A stretch of 64,000 bases of DNA from Phytoactinopolyspora halotolerans (lineage in GTDB: Bacteria > Actinomycetota > Actinomycetes > Jiangellales > Jiangellaceae): NCBI RefSeq assembly GCF_010550675.1, contig NZ_JAAGOA010000026.1:1-64000 (forward strand), in the 5' to 3' direction. The position numbers and the translations under genes were made by a program. Positions 25,272 to 34,526 of this stretch are shown piece after piece. How positions within the stretch are numbered: position 1 is the stretch's first letter; the number at the start of each line of letters is the position of its first letter. The notes beneath the pieces are model-generated. The model did not search any database. It worked only from the letters and a program-made list of their open reading frames with translations, and was not told where the DNA came from.

Positions 25272-26444
25272 CTAGACGTTCTGCAGCGATCTGAAAGCGT
25301 CCAGCCAGTACCCGGGAGCGGCCATGCCGGAGTCGCGGGACTGGGCCGTGTAGGGGGCGAACACGCTGTTGAACAGCCACGGATCCTTGTCCGGCCCCAT
25401 GTTCGTGGTCATGTCTTCCTGCTGCCTGAATCCATAGGTGGCGACCGCGAGCCGGCCGGTGTCCCGGTACAGCCTCATCTGTTCCTGCAGAAACCCGGAC
25501 TGCTGCATGAACCAGTCACAGCTGGTCAGAAAGTCGTGCCACTGATGTTCACGGAACGGATCGTCGATCGCGGCCTGGACCACCTCCCAGATCTTCGTGT
25601 CCGGAGCGAAGCCGTATGTCGAGGCGAAGCCGGCCGAGACGGTGTCGCTCATGTGCTGCTTCCAATACCAGACCAGCGAGAACTCGGTGACGAGGAAGGT
25701 CTGCCCGGCGCGCATCCGCGGAAGGATGTAGTCGACGAACGGCCGTGCGTTCTCGCTGCCGGGGATGTGCGGATGGATGCTCACGCCTTCGATCTCCGGC
25801 GTCTCGCGGACGAACGTCATCCAGCGTTCCGCTGCCGGCGTGCGGTTGTCCTCCAGATCGAGCCGGTTGAGCGCGCCCATGTAGAGCGTCGTCGCGCAAT
25901 TCTCGCCGCAGTGCTCGGCGCGGTGGTCGATCACGTGCCGGGCCACGGTCTCGTAGAACTCGTTGAGTCTATGATCCCGCTCTGCCGGCAGGCTCTCGAT
26001 GAACGGCTCGTTGCCGATCATGATGATGTCGACCCTGCCCATGACGGCAGGAAGGACCCGGTCCAGCCGGTCCAGTTCGGCGGCCGCCGCTTCGCTGCCT
26101 GGTTCGGGGAACGATGCGTTGTTGTAGGGGAACTTCAGGGTCAGGATCGTGTGGTACCCGCGCCGAGCGGCGTCCAGGATGCCGGCGATACCAACGTGCT
26201 CGGCGGGATCGACGTCGTCGACCTCCGGCATCGGCAAGAAACCGCGGACCCACTGCGCGCCCGCCAGCTGTAGCTCCCGGTAGTTCACCGCGCCGAGGTT
26301 CTCGTTGAAGTTCGCGCCCAGGGCGCCGTGAGCGGTATCGAGAGGTCTGCCCATGCTGGAGTGATCCTCCTCATCGAGGGATGGTGCGCCGTACCTGTGG
26401 CGCGGGAGATCATCGAGGCGACGGTGTCCGTGCCATCGATCCAC
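25272..26444 (-). CDS. Clan GH-A-like glycoside hydrolase, copy 2, without a signal peptide
   Basis: A paralogue of the downstream gene over its whole length, including IIMIGNEPFIES and FLVTEFSLVWYW, so both candidate catalytic Glu are kept. Homology starts at RYGAPSLDEED, but the residues before it (MDRWHGHRRLDDLPRH) are not a signal peptide. In copy 1 the same position follows a hydrophobic leader. Comparison of the two DNA stretches suggests a frame change just upstream of the GGTACGGC segment. Translation could start at GTG 26444 or at ATG 26354 (GAGGAGG upstream). The enzyme may stay in the cytoplasm or be a decaying copy. Confidence 0.6.
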   Translation of the reverse strand: MDRWHGHRRLDDLPRHRYGAPSLDEEDHSSMGRPLDTAHGALGANFNENLGAVNYRELQLAGAQWVRGFLPMPEVDDVDPAEHVGIAGILDAARRGYHTILTLKFPYNNASFPEPGSEAAAAELDRLDRVLPAVMGRVDIIMIGNEPFIESLPAERDHRLNEFYETVARHVIDHRAEHCGENCATTLYMGALNRLDLEDNRTPAAERWMTFVRETPEIEGVSIHPHIPGSENARPFVDYILPRMRAGQTFLVTEFSLVWYWKQHMSDTVSAGFASTYGFAPDTKIWEVVQAAIDDPFREHQWHDFLTSCDWFMQQSGFLQEQMRLYRDTGRLAVATYGFRQQEDMTTNMGPDKDPWLFNSVFAPYTAQSRDSGMAAPGYWLDAFRSLQNV

Positions 26445-26451
26445 GACACCA

Positions 26452-26479
26452 TGTTTGCGCTAACTTGGCTTTGCGTCAA
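26452..26479 (-). promoter_or_regulatory. LacI-type operator upstream of GH-A copy 2
   Basis: On the minus strand GTTAGCGCAAACATG (core 26452-26464) is identical over 14 bases to the operator at 29255. A TTGACG (complement of 26474-26479) lies just upstream, preceded by the same CGGGTC as at the other site. TTAGCGCAAA is a LacI-type near-palindrome centred on CG. Confidence 0.7.
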
Positions 26480-26517
26480 GACCCGAAGGGCTCAGTGCTC
26501 GGTCAATGCGCCCCGGA

Positions 26518-27555
26518 TCAGCGGCGCGGCGGCGCCGTGGAGGAGCGAACCACCAGCTCAGGATGGACCAGGCGGCTGGCCGCCGGGGCCGGCGGAGCCC
26601 CGGCGGGTGTCTCGATCATGGCGAGCAGATGATCGAGACACCGGCTACCGACGGCGCCCAGGTCTTGGCGGACCGTCGTCAGCGGCGGCGAGAAATACGG
26701 CGTGATGTCGAGGTCGTCGTACCCGACCACGCTCAGATCCTCCGGCACCCTGCGCGCGAGCTCCTCAGCGGCACGGAGGACACCGGCGGCCATCTGATCG
26801 TTGGCGGCGAAGACGGCGGTGGTGGTCTCGTCGGACAGGAGTTGACGCGCGGCTTGATAGCCCGATTCCGGAGACCAGTCGCCCACCACAGGCTGCGGTA
26901 CCGGTCGGCCGGCTCGCTGCAGCATCCGCTTCCAGGCTGCCCGGCGGCGTTCCGCCGGATTGGATCCGGGAGGCCCGGCCACGTGGTGGACCGTCCGGTG
27001 CCCGAGCTCGAGGAGGTGGCCGACCGCGGCGCGTGCGCCGGCCGCCTCGTCCATGCCGAACGTCGGATGCTCGTGCGTCGACCTGCTGTCCGCGATGACG
27101 ACGGGCACCTCCTCGGGCAGCTGGAGGTGCGGCGTGTCGAGGACGCGCGCCTCGATCACGATCACGCCGTCGACGGCGCGGTCGGTGAGTCCGCGGACGG
27201 CGGCACGGACGTCCTGCTCGGTGGGTGTGTCCACCACGGCCAGGCTCACCGAGTATCCGCTGGCCTGCGCGCCGGCGATCACCGACTCGACGATGCGGAT
27301 GTTGCCCACGGCAGTGAGGTTGAAGGTCACCACACCGATCGTCGCGAACTTGCCCGTGGCCAGGGCTCTGGCGGCGACGTTGGCGCGATAGCCGAGCTGT
27401 CTCATCGCCGCCTCGACCTTGTTCCGCGTCTCGGCCGTCACCCGGGTGTTCCCATTCGCCACCCGGGAGACGGTCTGGCCGGAGACGCCGGCGAGCCTGG
27501 CGACGTCCGCCATCGACGCCCCCTTGGACGCCCGCGTGCCTGGTCGTCGAGTCAC
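26518..27555 (-). CDS. LacI-family repressor of the glycan locus
   Basis: A 345-residue regulator. The HTH reads MADVARLAGVSGQTVSRVAN with the hinge helix AMRQLGYRANVAARALATGK, then a type I periplasmic-binding fold (FATIGVV, VDGVIVIEA, TAVFAANDQMAAGVL, LSVVGYDDL). I place the start at GTG 27555, fourteen residues before the HTH, with GGAGAGGAG upstream. A longer open frame to 27708 lacks a ribosome site and would overlap the sulfatase. It lies between the GH-A pair and the sulfatase. Three matching LacI-type operators occur at promoters of this locus, so it is probably their repressor. Confidence 0.9.
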   Translation of the reverse strand: MTRRPGTRASKGASMADVARLAGVSGQTVSRVANGNTRVTAETRNKVEAAMRQLGYRANVAARALATGKFATIGVVTFNLTAVGNIRIVESVIAGAQASGYSVSLAVVDTPTEQDVRAAVRGLTDRAVDGVIVIEARVLDTPHLQLPEEVPVVIADSRSTHEHPTFGMDEAAGARAAVGHLLELGHRTVHHVAGPPGSNPAERRRAAWKRMLQRAGRPVPQPVVGDWSPESGYQAARQLLSDETTTAVFAANDQMAAGVLRAAEELARRVPEDLSVVGYDDLDITPYFSPPLTTVRQDLGAVGSRCLDHLLAMIETPAGAPPAPAASRLVHPELVVRSSTAPPRR

Positions 27556-27623
27556 GCTGCGCGGTCTCCTCTCCTTGGCCGGCTGTCGCTGAGCACACGA
27601 GCATTCTGCCGTGCCGCGACGGT

Positions 27624-29123
27624 TCACGCCTGGTGGTGTACGCCCTCGAAATCGCTCAGCGACGTGTCGTAGTCCTTGCCGCCGACCTGATACATCGAGG
27701 TCATCCAATGGTGGAAGTTGTCCCCGGATGCCCGGAGCCGCTCGTAGAGCCGATGCAGCAGATCGACGCGGATCTCGTTCAGCTGGGGATCGTCGTAGCG
27801 ATTGGTCAATTCGTGTGGGTCATCCTGCAGATCGTAGAGCTCGTTGACGCTCTCCGGGTTGACCACCAGCTTGTAGCGTCGCGTGCGCAGCATGCGCTGC
27901 GGGTACGGGAAGTGGTGGCCGTGGAACTCGGCGGTGATGTCATCGCGCCAGTCCGCCGGCTCGTCGCCGGTGGCCAGTGGCACCAGGCTGCGGCCGTCGG
28001 CGTCCGGGTCGGGATCGATGCCGGCGAGATCGAGGATCGTGGCAGTGTAATCGACCAGGCTCACGAAGGCGCCCGTCGAGTGGCCTCCGGGTGAACCCGG
28101 CACCCGTAGCAGGCCGGGAATCCGGTAGATGTCGTCGTACATCGCCGGACCCTTGTCGTGCAGCCGGTGTGAGCCGGTGAACTCGCCGTGGTCGGCCGTG
28201 AACGCGACGGCGGTGGAGTCCCACAGGTCGAGGCGGCGCAACGCGTCGAGCAGGCGGCCGACCTGCTGATCGATGAGCGTGGTGTAACCCCAGTACGCCG
28301 CGATCAGCCAGCGCCAGGTGTCCTCGCCGAGCGTGTCGTACGTCCAGTGCTCCGAGTAGCGGCGCTGTACCAGCGGCTTGTTCTCGAACGTCTCCGCCAG
28401 CGACGGCGGGAGCTCGACATCCTCCGGCGAGTACATCTCCAGGTACTCGCGGGGAAGCAGGTACGGCAGGTGCGGTCCGTAGAAGTGTGTGGCCATGAAG
28501 AAGGGCCGGCCGTCGCGATGGTGGTCCCGGGCGTACTGCTCTAGTCGCTCGATGGTCCGGTCGGTCAGGAAATGCTCGAACGTCGCCTCGGCCGGCTGGT
28601 GGACGACGCCGGCCAGCAGGTTGCCCGGCTCGCCGTTCGGGAACACGCCGCGGACCTCGTCGCTGATCGTCGGCGACGGGAAGCCCTGGCGGGCGAGCCA
28701 TGCCCGGTAATCCGGATGTCCGATCGGGTTGTGCCAGCCCGGGTAGTGAGCACCGTCGAATCCGAAGTCACCGGGGCCGCGATTCTTGCCGACATGCCAT
28801 TTGCCCTCGATGCCGACGTTGTAGCCGACCTCGCGTAGCCGCCGGGAGAACGGGGTGAACTCGTCGGAGAGCTCCTCGGCATAACCCACGTTCCGTTCGT
28901 AGTTCGCCAGCAGGCGGTGGCGGAACGGCATGACGCCGGTGAGGAGGCTGGCGCGGGCAGGGGTGCAGATGGCGGACGGAGTGAAGCACGCATTGAAGCG
29001 GGTGCCCGAAGCGGCGAGCGCATCCAGGTGAGGTGTCCAGACGTGTGGATTGCCGTAGCACCCCAGCGTATCGGTCCGGTGCTGGTCGGTCATCAGGAAC
29101 AGCATGTTCGTCGGCGAACTCAT
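27624..29123 (-). CDS. Type I sulfatase (formylglycine-dependent), copy 1
   Basis: A 499-residue alkaline-phosphatase-fold sulfatase. MLFLMTDQHRTDTLGCYGNP supplies the metal aspartates. The formylglycine signature is CTPARAS (C53), in the C-x-P-x-R form matured by a formylglycine-generating enzyme. GKWHVGKN and FTADHGEFTGSHRLHDKGP are the other metal and sulfate motifs. No signal peptide is evident, so it may act on imported oligosaccharides. I start at ATG 29123 with GGAGGG upstream; the longer frame to 29189 runs across the LacI operator. It is divergent from the ABC importer. Confidence 0.88.
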   Translation of the reverse strand: MSSPTNMLFLMTDQHRTDTLGCYGNPHVWTPHLDALAASGTRFNACFTPSAICTPARASLLTGVMPFRHRLLANYERNVGYAEELSDEFTPFSRRLREVGYNVGIEGKWHVGKNRGPGDFGFDGAHYPGWHNPIGHPDYRAWLARQGFPSPTISDEVRGVFPNGEPGNLLAGVVHQPAEATFEHFLTDRTIERLEQYARDHHRDGRPFFMATHFYGPHLPYLLPREYLEMYSPEDVELPPSLAETFENKPLVQRRYSEHWTYDTLGEDTWRWLIAAYWGYTTLIDQQVGRLLDALRRLDLWDSTAVAFTADHGEFTGSHRLHDKGPAMYDDIYRIPGLLRVPGSPGGHSTGAFVSLVDYTATILDLAGIDPDPDADGRSLVPLATGDEPADWRDDITAEFHGHHFPYPQRMLRTRRYKLVVNPESVNELYDLQDDPHELTNRYDDPQLNEIRVDLLHRLYERLRASGDNFHHWMTSMYQVGGKDYDTSLSDFEGVHHQA

Positions 29124-29138
29124 AGACCCTCCGATCGT

Positions 29139-29152
29139 GTTATCGCAAACAT
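29139..29152 (-). promoter_or_regulatory. LacI-type operator upstream of the sulfatase
   Basis: GTTATCGCAAACAT on the plus strand differs by one base from the 14-mer found at the other two sites. It lies 16 bases upstream of the sulfatase start, next to its ribosome site. Confidence 0.6.
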
Positions 29153-29228
29153 ATCTTCTTCCAGGTCGTAGCGCGAATAGCGAGGCCACATTGGTTTCTG
29201 GTCCTGATAGTCCACATCTCTTCGGGTC

Positions 29229-29268
29229 TTGACGGCAGCCTGGAACGGTCGTAGGTTAGCGCAAACAT
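29229..29268 (+). promoter_or_regulatory. Promoter and LacI-type operator of the ABC importer operon
   Basis: TTGACG (29229-29234) and TAGGTT (29252-29257) are 17 bases apart and form a good sigma-70 promoter. GTTAGCGCAAACAT (29255-29268) overlaps the -10 box and the expected transcription start, which is a repressing position. The 100-base leader to the ATG at 29373 has no other feature I can support. Confidence 0.72.
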
Positions 29269-29372
29269 GAATCCGTGGCCATGCGCCCCGGCTATGCATC
29301 GTTTACCACGGCCCTGAACTGGGCCGGCGGAAGAGTCCGGTACCGAGTCGACGACGACTAAGAGGAGTCCCC

Positions 29373-30914
29373 ATGGGGCAGCATCACCGAATTCTTGGAA
29401 CCCGTCACGGGGCTGCGCGCGTCGGACGTGACATCAGCCGACGCAGGTTCATCGGTGGTTCGAGCGCCGGTGTGCTGGCGGCCGTCCTTGCAAGTTGCAC
29501 CGGGGGCGGCCAGTCGAGTGAAGAGAACGCGGCGGCCGGCGGAGAATCCAGCGGGCCCGGCGGGCCGCTGCAATGGTGGGATCAGTTCCGGCCGTTGACC
29601 GAAATGTTCGAGCGGGACCTCTTCGGCCCGTACATGGAGGAGCACCCGGACGTTACCATCGAGCGTCGTCAGATGGATGCGCCCGACCTGGGCCAGGCGC
29701 TGCAGGTCGGCCGGCGGAGCAGCCAGCTGCCCGATGTCCATTCCGTCGCCGGCCTCGGCAGCTCACCCGCGGCGTTGGTCAGCGAGGGATGGTTCCAGCC
29801 GATCGGAAGTCATGCGGACTTCGAGGGCAGCCCGGTGGCCGATCAGATCTTCGACGGCATCCACCGGTTCGACGGGGAGATCTACTCCTTCGCGCCCTTC
29901 TCCGGCCGCCGGCACGAGGCGGCGCCGTGGTTGAACACGGAGCTACTGGCTGAGGCCGACGTCGACCCGGAGCAGAGTCCAGCCACGTGGGACGACTTCC
30001 GCGCCGCGGCCCGTCGTGTCCAAGACGGTACCGGGGACGGCGTGCACGGCGTCTTGATCCCGACTCAGGACCCGATCTATCTGGATGCGCTGGTGCACCG
30101 GCTCGCCACGGCCGCCGGCGCACCTGGCCCGGGTGCCATCGATTGGGCGACCGGGGACTACATCCATGACTCGCAGCCGTACCTGGACGCCGTCGAGTTC
30201 CTCGTCTCATTGCAGGCCGACGGTGTGGTCCATCCCGCGTCCGCCTCCATGGGTCCGCGCGACGCCCGGGCCCGATGGGCCGCCGGCGAGGCCGCCATTT
30301 ATCCGTGGGGGCCCTGGTTCATCGGCGGCCTGCTGGTGGAGGAGCCGGAGGCGGTGGAGCGCGGCGTCGGCGTGTGGCACGTCCCCACGCCCGAGACCAC
30401 TCGCAACTTCGTGTACTCCAGCCCGGCTCCCGGCGTGTTCTGGGTGTCCAGCGAGTCGGACCAGCCGGAGTTGGCCGCAGACCTCCTCCTGCAGATGACG
30501 ACGCGGGAGTTCCAGGCCAAGCTGGCCGCCGCGATGGACCAGCCTCCCGCGCTGCTCGATGTGGTGGCGGAGGCGGACGTACACCCCACCTACGCGCAGA
30601 ACGTGTCCTTCTTCGAAGAGGACGTCCGGATCGGACCGGTGCCGGAGGTGGCCACACCGGGTGTGTGGCGGGTGCTCGCCGAGATGCGCGACATCCACCC
30701 CAACCTCGGTGAGATCGTCCAGGCCGTGCTGACCGGTTCGACCGACGACGTCGCCGGCGACCTGAGGCGATACAAGGACGAGCTGAGCGCCGAGCGAGAG
30801 CGTGCCCTGGAGGTCGTCCAAGGCGAGGGGGTCGAGGTCGACCTCGACGCGTGGGTCTTCTCCAACTGGGACCCCGCCACGGATTACGACCAGCAGGCCT
30901 ACGCCGAGCGCTGA
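29373..30914 (+). CDS. Sugar ABC importer: Tat-type substrate-binding lipoprotein
   Basis: A 513-residue extracellular solute-binding protein. The leader has a twin-arginine motif (SRRRFIGGSSAGVLAAVLAS) ending in a lipobox Cys (LASC), so it is probably exported folded and lipid-anchored. The mature part has the cluster B fold used for oligosaccharides, with Trp-rich regions (PLQWWDQF, WAAGEAAIYPWGPWFI) that could stack on sugars. AGGAG precedes the ATG. It heads an operon with two permeases and no dedicated ATPase; such importers normally share an MsiK-type ATPase encoded elsewhere. Confidence 0.88.
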   Translation: MGQHHRILGTRHGAARVGRDISRRRFIGGSSAGVLAAVLASCTGGGQSSEENAAAGGESSGPGGPLQWWDQFRPLTEMFERDLFGPYMEEHPDVTIERRQMDAPDLGQALQVGRRSSQLPDVHSVAGLGSSPAALVSEGWFQPIGSHADFEGSPVADQIFDGIHRFDGEIYSFAPFSGRRHEAAPWLNTELLAEADVDPEQSPATWDDFRAAARRVQDGTGDGVHGVLIPTQDPIYLDALVHRLATAAGAPGPGAIDWATGDYIHDSQPYLDAVEFLVSLQADGVVHPASASMGPRDARARWAAGEAAIYPWGPWFIGGLLVEEPEAVERGVGVWHVPTPETTRNFVYSSPAPGVFWVSSESDQPELAADLLLQMTTREFQAKLAAAMDQPPALLDVVAEADVHPTYAQNVSFFEEDVRIGPVPEVATPGVWRVLAEMRDIHPNLGEIVQAVLTGSTDDVAGDLRRYKDELSAERERALEVVQGEGVEVDLDAWVFSNWDPATDYDQQAYAER

Positions 30915-30919
30915 CCACG

Positions 30920-31885
30920 ATGGCGACGATTCAACAGCCGAGCCGCACCACACCGCCGGGTCCGCTTCCACAGCGCCGGGGACGGCTGCGCCGCATCCGC
31001 CAGGACTGGTGGATCTACCTCTTCCTGCTGCCCACCATTCTCGGCTACGGCGCCTACACCGTCTATCCGCTGGTGGCCTCGTGGTGGTACGCGTTCCTCG
31101 ACTGGCCGGGGTTCGCGGCGACCGGAACGTTCGTCGGCATCGAGAACTTCGAACGCCTGCTGGAAGACGACCTGTTCTGGAACGCGTTCTGGAACTCGAT
31201 CGTCTTCCTCGTGGTAGCTGTGCCGCTCCGCGTGGGGCTGGCGTTGGCCCTGGCGTTGGTGCTGAACCGGGCGAAGACGCCGTTCAAGGGGTTCTTCCGT
31301 ACGTTGTTCTTCCTGCCCGTCGTCACCACCGGCGCCATCATCGGCATCGTGTTCACGCTGCTGCTCGACGCCGGAGGCCCGGTCAGCCTGGCCATGGTCA
31401 AGTCCGGGCTGCTCGACTCGCCCGCCAACTTCGTCGCGGATCCCGACACCTCGCTCTACGCCGGGATCGCGGTCTGGGTGTGGAAGTGGCTGGGCATCAC
31501 CATGATCTACTGGCTCGCCGCCCTCCAGACCATTCCGCGGGATGTGCACGAGGCCGCCATGATCGACGGCGCCGGCGGCTGGCGGGAATTCCGGCACGTG
31601 ACGCTGCCGCTGCTGGTGCCGTTCCTGGTCATCATCACCCTGATCGACACGGTGGCGGCGCTCAACGTCTTCGACCTGATGCAGACCCTCACCGGTGGCG
31701 GCCCGTCGTTCTCCTCCGAGGTGATCGAGATCTTCATCTTCCGCACGGCCTTCCAGGCCACCGTCCCTGAGCTCGGCTACGCTTCGGCCGCGGCGGTGCT
31801 GTTCGGACTGCTGACGATGGCCATCGCCGTCGTCCAGGCTCTCGGCTTCCGCTGGGCTCGGCGCCAGATGGGAGGGGCACGATGA
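30920..31885 (+). CDS. Sugar ABC importer permease 1 (MalF-type)
   Basis: A 321-residue MalF/UgpA-type permease with six membrane segments (WIYLFLLPTILGYGAYTVYP, TLFFLPVVTTGAIIGIVFTL and others). The EAA loop reads EAAMIDGAGGWREFRHVTLP and would dock the shared ATPase. It starts five bases after the binding-protein stop and overlaps the next permease by four bases, so translation is coupled. Confidence 0.92.
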   Translation: MATIQQPSRTTPPGPLPQRRGRLRRIRQDWWIYLFLLPTILGYGAYTVYPLVASWWYAFLDWPGFAATGTFVGIENFERLLEDDLFWNAFWNSIVFLVVAVPLRVGLALALALVLNRAKTPFKGFFRTLFFLPVVTTGAIIGIVFTLLLDAGGPVSLAMVKSGLLDSPANFVADPDTSLYAGIAVWVWKWLGITMIYWLAALQTIPRDVHEAAMIDGAGGWREFRHVTLPLLVPFLVIITLIDTVAALNVFDLMQTLTGGGPSFSSEVIEIFIFRTAFQATVPELGYASAAAVLFGLLTMAIAVVQALGFRWARRQMGGAR

Positions 31886-32796
31886 CGCCTCCGCGCATCG
31901 AGACCGCACCCGAGTCCGGCCGCGGCCTGGCCGCGCCTCCAGCTCAGAAGCGCTCGTCGCGATTCCTGCGCCGTCCGCGCCCGGGGCAGACCATGGTGTT
32001 CGTCGGGCTGCTGGTGCTGGCGGGACTGTGGATCTACCCGTTCATCTGGCTGGTCTCGGCGTCGCTGAAATCGTCGTCGGAGATCTTCGGCCGCGGGCTC
32101 AACCTGTTCCCGGAGGACCCGGTCTGGGAGAACTACAGCCAAGCCTGGACCGAGGTCGGCTTCGACAGGTACTTCCTCAACAGTGTGCTCATCACCGGCG
32201 GCACCGTCCTGCTGATCGTGATCCGCAGTGCCCTCGCCGGGTACGTGCTGGGCAGGTTCGACTTCATCGGCAAGAAGCCGCTGATCGCCGTCTTCCTGAT
32301 CACCTTCTTCCTGCCCGAGGGTTACACGATCATCCCGATCACCCAGTTGACCGACCAGCTCGGGCTGCTCAACACCCACCTCGGTGTGATCCTGGGTCTC
32401 GGCGCCGGGGGACAGATCGCCTCGACCCTGCTGTACGCGGGCTACTTCCGGCAGCTGCCGAAGGAGTTGGAGGAGTGCGCACGCCTGGACGGGGCCGGAC
32501 ACTTCAGGATCTTCTTCCAGGTGATGTTCCCGCTCGCCTGGCCGATCACCGCCACCGTGACCATCCTGACGTTCCTGTTCGCCTGGAACACCTACCTGCT
32601 GCCGTTGGTCTTCACGCTCAGCGAGCCCGGTCTGCGGACGCTCGCGGTCGGCATGACCGTGTTCGTCGGCGAATACGACACCGACTGGTCCGGGATGGCC
32701 GCCGCCGCGGTCATCTCGCTGCTGCCGGTGATCGCCGTCTTCGTCGTCCTGCAGCGGAAGTTCGTGGACAGCATCGCCGGAGCCGTGAAGCAATGA
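31882..32796 (+). CDS. Sugar ABC importer permease 2 (MalG-type)
   Basis: A 304-residue MalG-type permease: about 35 Pro/Arg-rich residues, then six membrane segments. The EAA loop reads EECARLDGAGHFRIFFQVMF. FAWNTYLLPLVFTL is the family's penultimate-helix motif. It pairs with the upstream permease as a heterodimeric channel and is followed after 37 bases by the arabinofuranosidase, likely in the same operon. Confidence 0.92.
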   Translation: MTPPRIETAPESGRGLAAPPAQKRSSRFLRRPRPGQTMVFVGLLVLAGLWIYPFIWLVSASLKSSSEIFGRGLNLFPEDPVWENYSQAWTEVGFDRYFLNSVLITGGTVLLIVIRSALAGYVLGRFDFIGKKPLIAVFLITFFLPEGYTIIPITQLTDQLGLLNTHLGVILGLGAGGQIASTLLYAGYFRQLPKELEECARLDGAGHFRIFFQVMFPLAWPITATVTILTFLFAWNTYLLPLVFTLSEPGLRTLAVGMTVFVGEYDTDWSGMAAAAVISLLPVIAVFVVLQRKFVDSIAGAVKQ

Positions 32797-32833
32797 CCGG
32801 AACAACCGCATGACTGGATTGGAGCCTTCTCAC

Positions 32834-34489
32834 ATGCCTGACCCCCACCATCAGGACCGTGCCGCCGGCCGGGAGGCGGTCGTGACCGTCGACACTCGCC
32901 ACCCGGTCGGGAAGGTCGAAGACGACATCTACGGCCACTTCCTGGAGTCCGCCTTCTTCGGCAACATCGAGGGCGGGGTGTTCGACGAGGGCTCGCCGCT
33001 GTCCGTTCAGGAGCCCGGTCACCTGAACGGTATCCGCGCCGACGTGCTGGAACTCTGCCGGGAGCTGCAGCCCGGCGCCATCCGCTGGCCCGGCGGCAAT
33101 TTCGCCTCGCCGTACCACTGGATGGACGGCATAGGCCCACGCGACGAGCGTCCGACCCGGCTCGAGCTCGCCTGGGGAGAGCTGGAGACCAACCGGTTCG
33201 GCACCGACGAGTTCCTGGCCTGGTGCGAGGCGGTGGGCGCGGATCCGTACCTGGTTCACTCCGCCCGCGACGTCGACGAGGCGGTGCGCTGGGTGGAATA
33301 CACCAATTCCGCCCGGGAGACGACGCTGGCGCGGCGACGTGCCGAGAACGGGCGCGCCGAGCCGTGGAAGGTCAAGTACTGGGGCGTGGGCAACGAGGTC
33401 TACGGCCGGTGGCAGATGGGCCACCGCAGCGCCGAACAGTACGCCGCGGATGCCCTTGAGCACGCCCGCTTCATGCGCGCCGTGGACCCCGACATCAGAC
33501 TGATCGGCGTCGGCTTCCACCAACGCCAGGATTGGACCGAAGAAGTGGTCGCACAGGTCGGCCGGTTTCTGGACTACCTGTCCATCCACCTGTACGGGGC
33601 GAGCACCCGGCTGTGGACGGGGGACGACTACGACGACGTGGTCGCGCAGGCGCTCTACTTCGAACAGGAACTCAACACGTATTCTCAGCTGGTCACCGAG
33701 ATCGCCACGAGCGCCGGGCTGGACCGTCCGCCGGCCCTGACGCTCGACGAGTGGACGATGCGACACCTCGAGCCCGCGGACTGGCCGCAGCCACAACCCG
33801 GCGATGACGGCGGCGTCGCACCCCGCGAGACACCCGAGCCGAACGGGCCTGTGGACCGTTTCCGGGTCAACCGATACAGCCCGCGGACCATCGCTGACGC
33901 GGTCTTCTGCGCCGGAGTGTTCCACGCCATCCACCGCACGGCTGGTCGTCCTGCCCCGGTGTCGATGGCCAATCCGGTGAACCTGGTCAACGCCAACGGC
34001 CTGGTGGTCGCCCGTCCCAAGGGGGCGCTGCGGTCGGCGATCTACCACGTCTGGCATCTGTACCGGCATCACACCGGCCGGACGGTGTTGCCCAGCGAGG
34101 TGGACGGCCCGGCGCGGTCGACGACGGTCACCCGGGGCGACGAGCGGGACCGTACCGGCCGCCACGTCTCCACGCCGATGACGGTGCCGTATGTCGACGT
34201 GTGCGCCACTCGCGCCGACGACGGGTCGGTGCGCCTCGCCGTCGTGAACCGGCATCGTGACGAGACGGTGCGGGTGCGGCCTGTGTTCGACGGTGCCGCG
34301 GACTCCACGCCGGGGCGAGCGCACGTCCGTACGCTCGGCGGCGACATCCCCGACCTGTACGCGGTCAACGATCTGAGCGCGCCGGATACCATCGGCGTCC
34401 GCGACCTCGGAGAGGTGGAGGCGACCGGCGGCGCCTGGGTGCTGCCGCCGCACTCGGTGACGGTGCTGACACTGGGAGGCGAGGCGTGA
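32834..34489 (+). CDS. Alpha-L-arabinofuranosidase (GH51-type)
   Basis: A 551-residue intracellular enzyme that releases terminal arabinofuranose. The family motifs are IYGHFLESAFFGNIEGGVFD, IRWPGGNFASPYHW, WGVGNEVYGRWQMGH with the acid/base Glu (E188) and LTLDEWTMRHLEP with the nucleophile (E306). The C-terminal part is the usual beta sandwich. There is no signal peptide, so it would act on imported oligosaccharides. I chose ATG 32834, which has GGAG upstream; an ATG at 32810 is in frame without a clear site. It lies just after the importer genes. Confidence 0.9.
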   Translation: MPDPHHQDRAAGREAVVTVDTRHPVGKVEDDIYGHFLESAFFGNIEGGVFDEGSPLSVQEPGHLNGIRADVLELCRELQPGAIRWPGGNFASPYHWMDGIGPRDERPTRLELAWGELETNRFGTDEFLAWCEAVGADPYLVHSARDVDEAVRWVEYTNSARETTLARRRAENGRAEPWKVKYWGVGNEVYGRWQMGHRSAEQYAADALEHARFMRAVDPDIRLIGVGFHQRQDWTEEVVAQVGRFLDYLSIHLYGASTRLWTGDDYDDVVAQALYFEQELNTYSQLVTEIATSAGLDRPPALTLDEWTMRHLEPADWPQPQPGDDGGVAPRETPEPNGPVDRFRVNRYSPRTIADAVFCAGVFHAIHRTAGRPAPVSMANPVNLVNANGLVVARPKGALRSAIYHVWHLYRHHTGRTVLPSEVDGPARSTTVTRGDERDRTGRHVSTPMTVPYVDVCATRADDGSVRLAVVNRHRDETVRVRPVFDGAADSTPGRAHVRTLGGDIPDLYAVNDLSAPDTIGVRDLGEVEATGGAWVLPPHSVTVLTLGGEA

Positions 34490-34526
34490 GTACGGATCGC
34501 CGAGGAGGTGGGCGGTCCAGCGCCCG

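Noticed and set aside
27556-27708. An N-terminal extension of the LacI protein.
   Set aside because: The open frame continues upstream into the sulfatase coding region, but the extension has no family similarity and the GTG at 27555 has a ribosome site.
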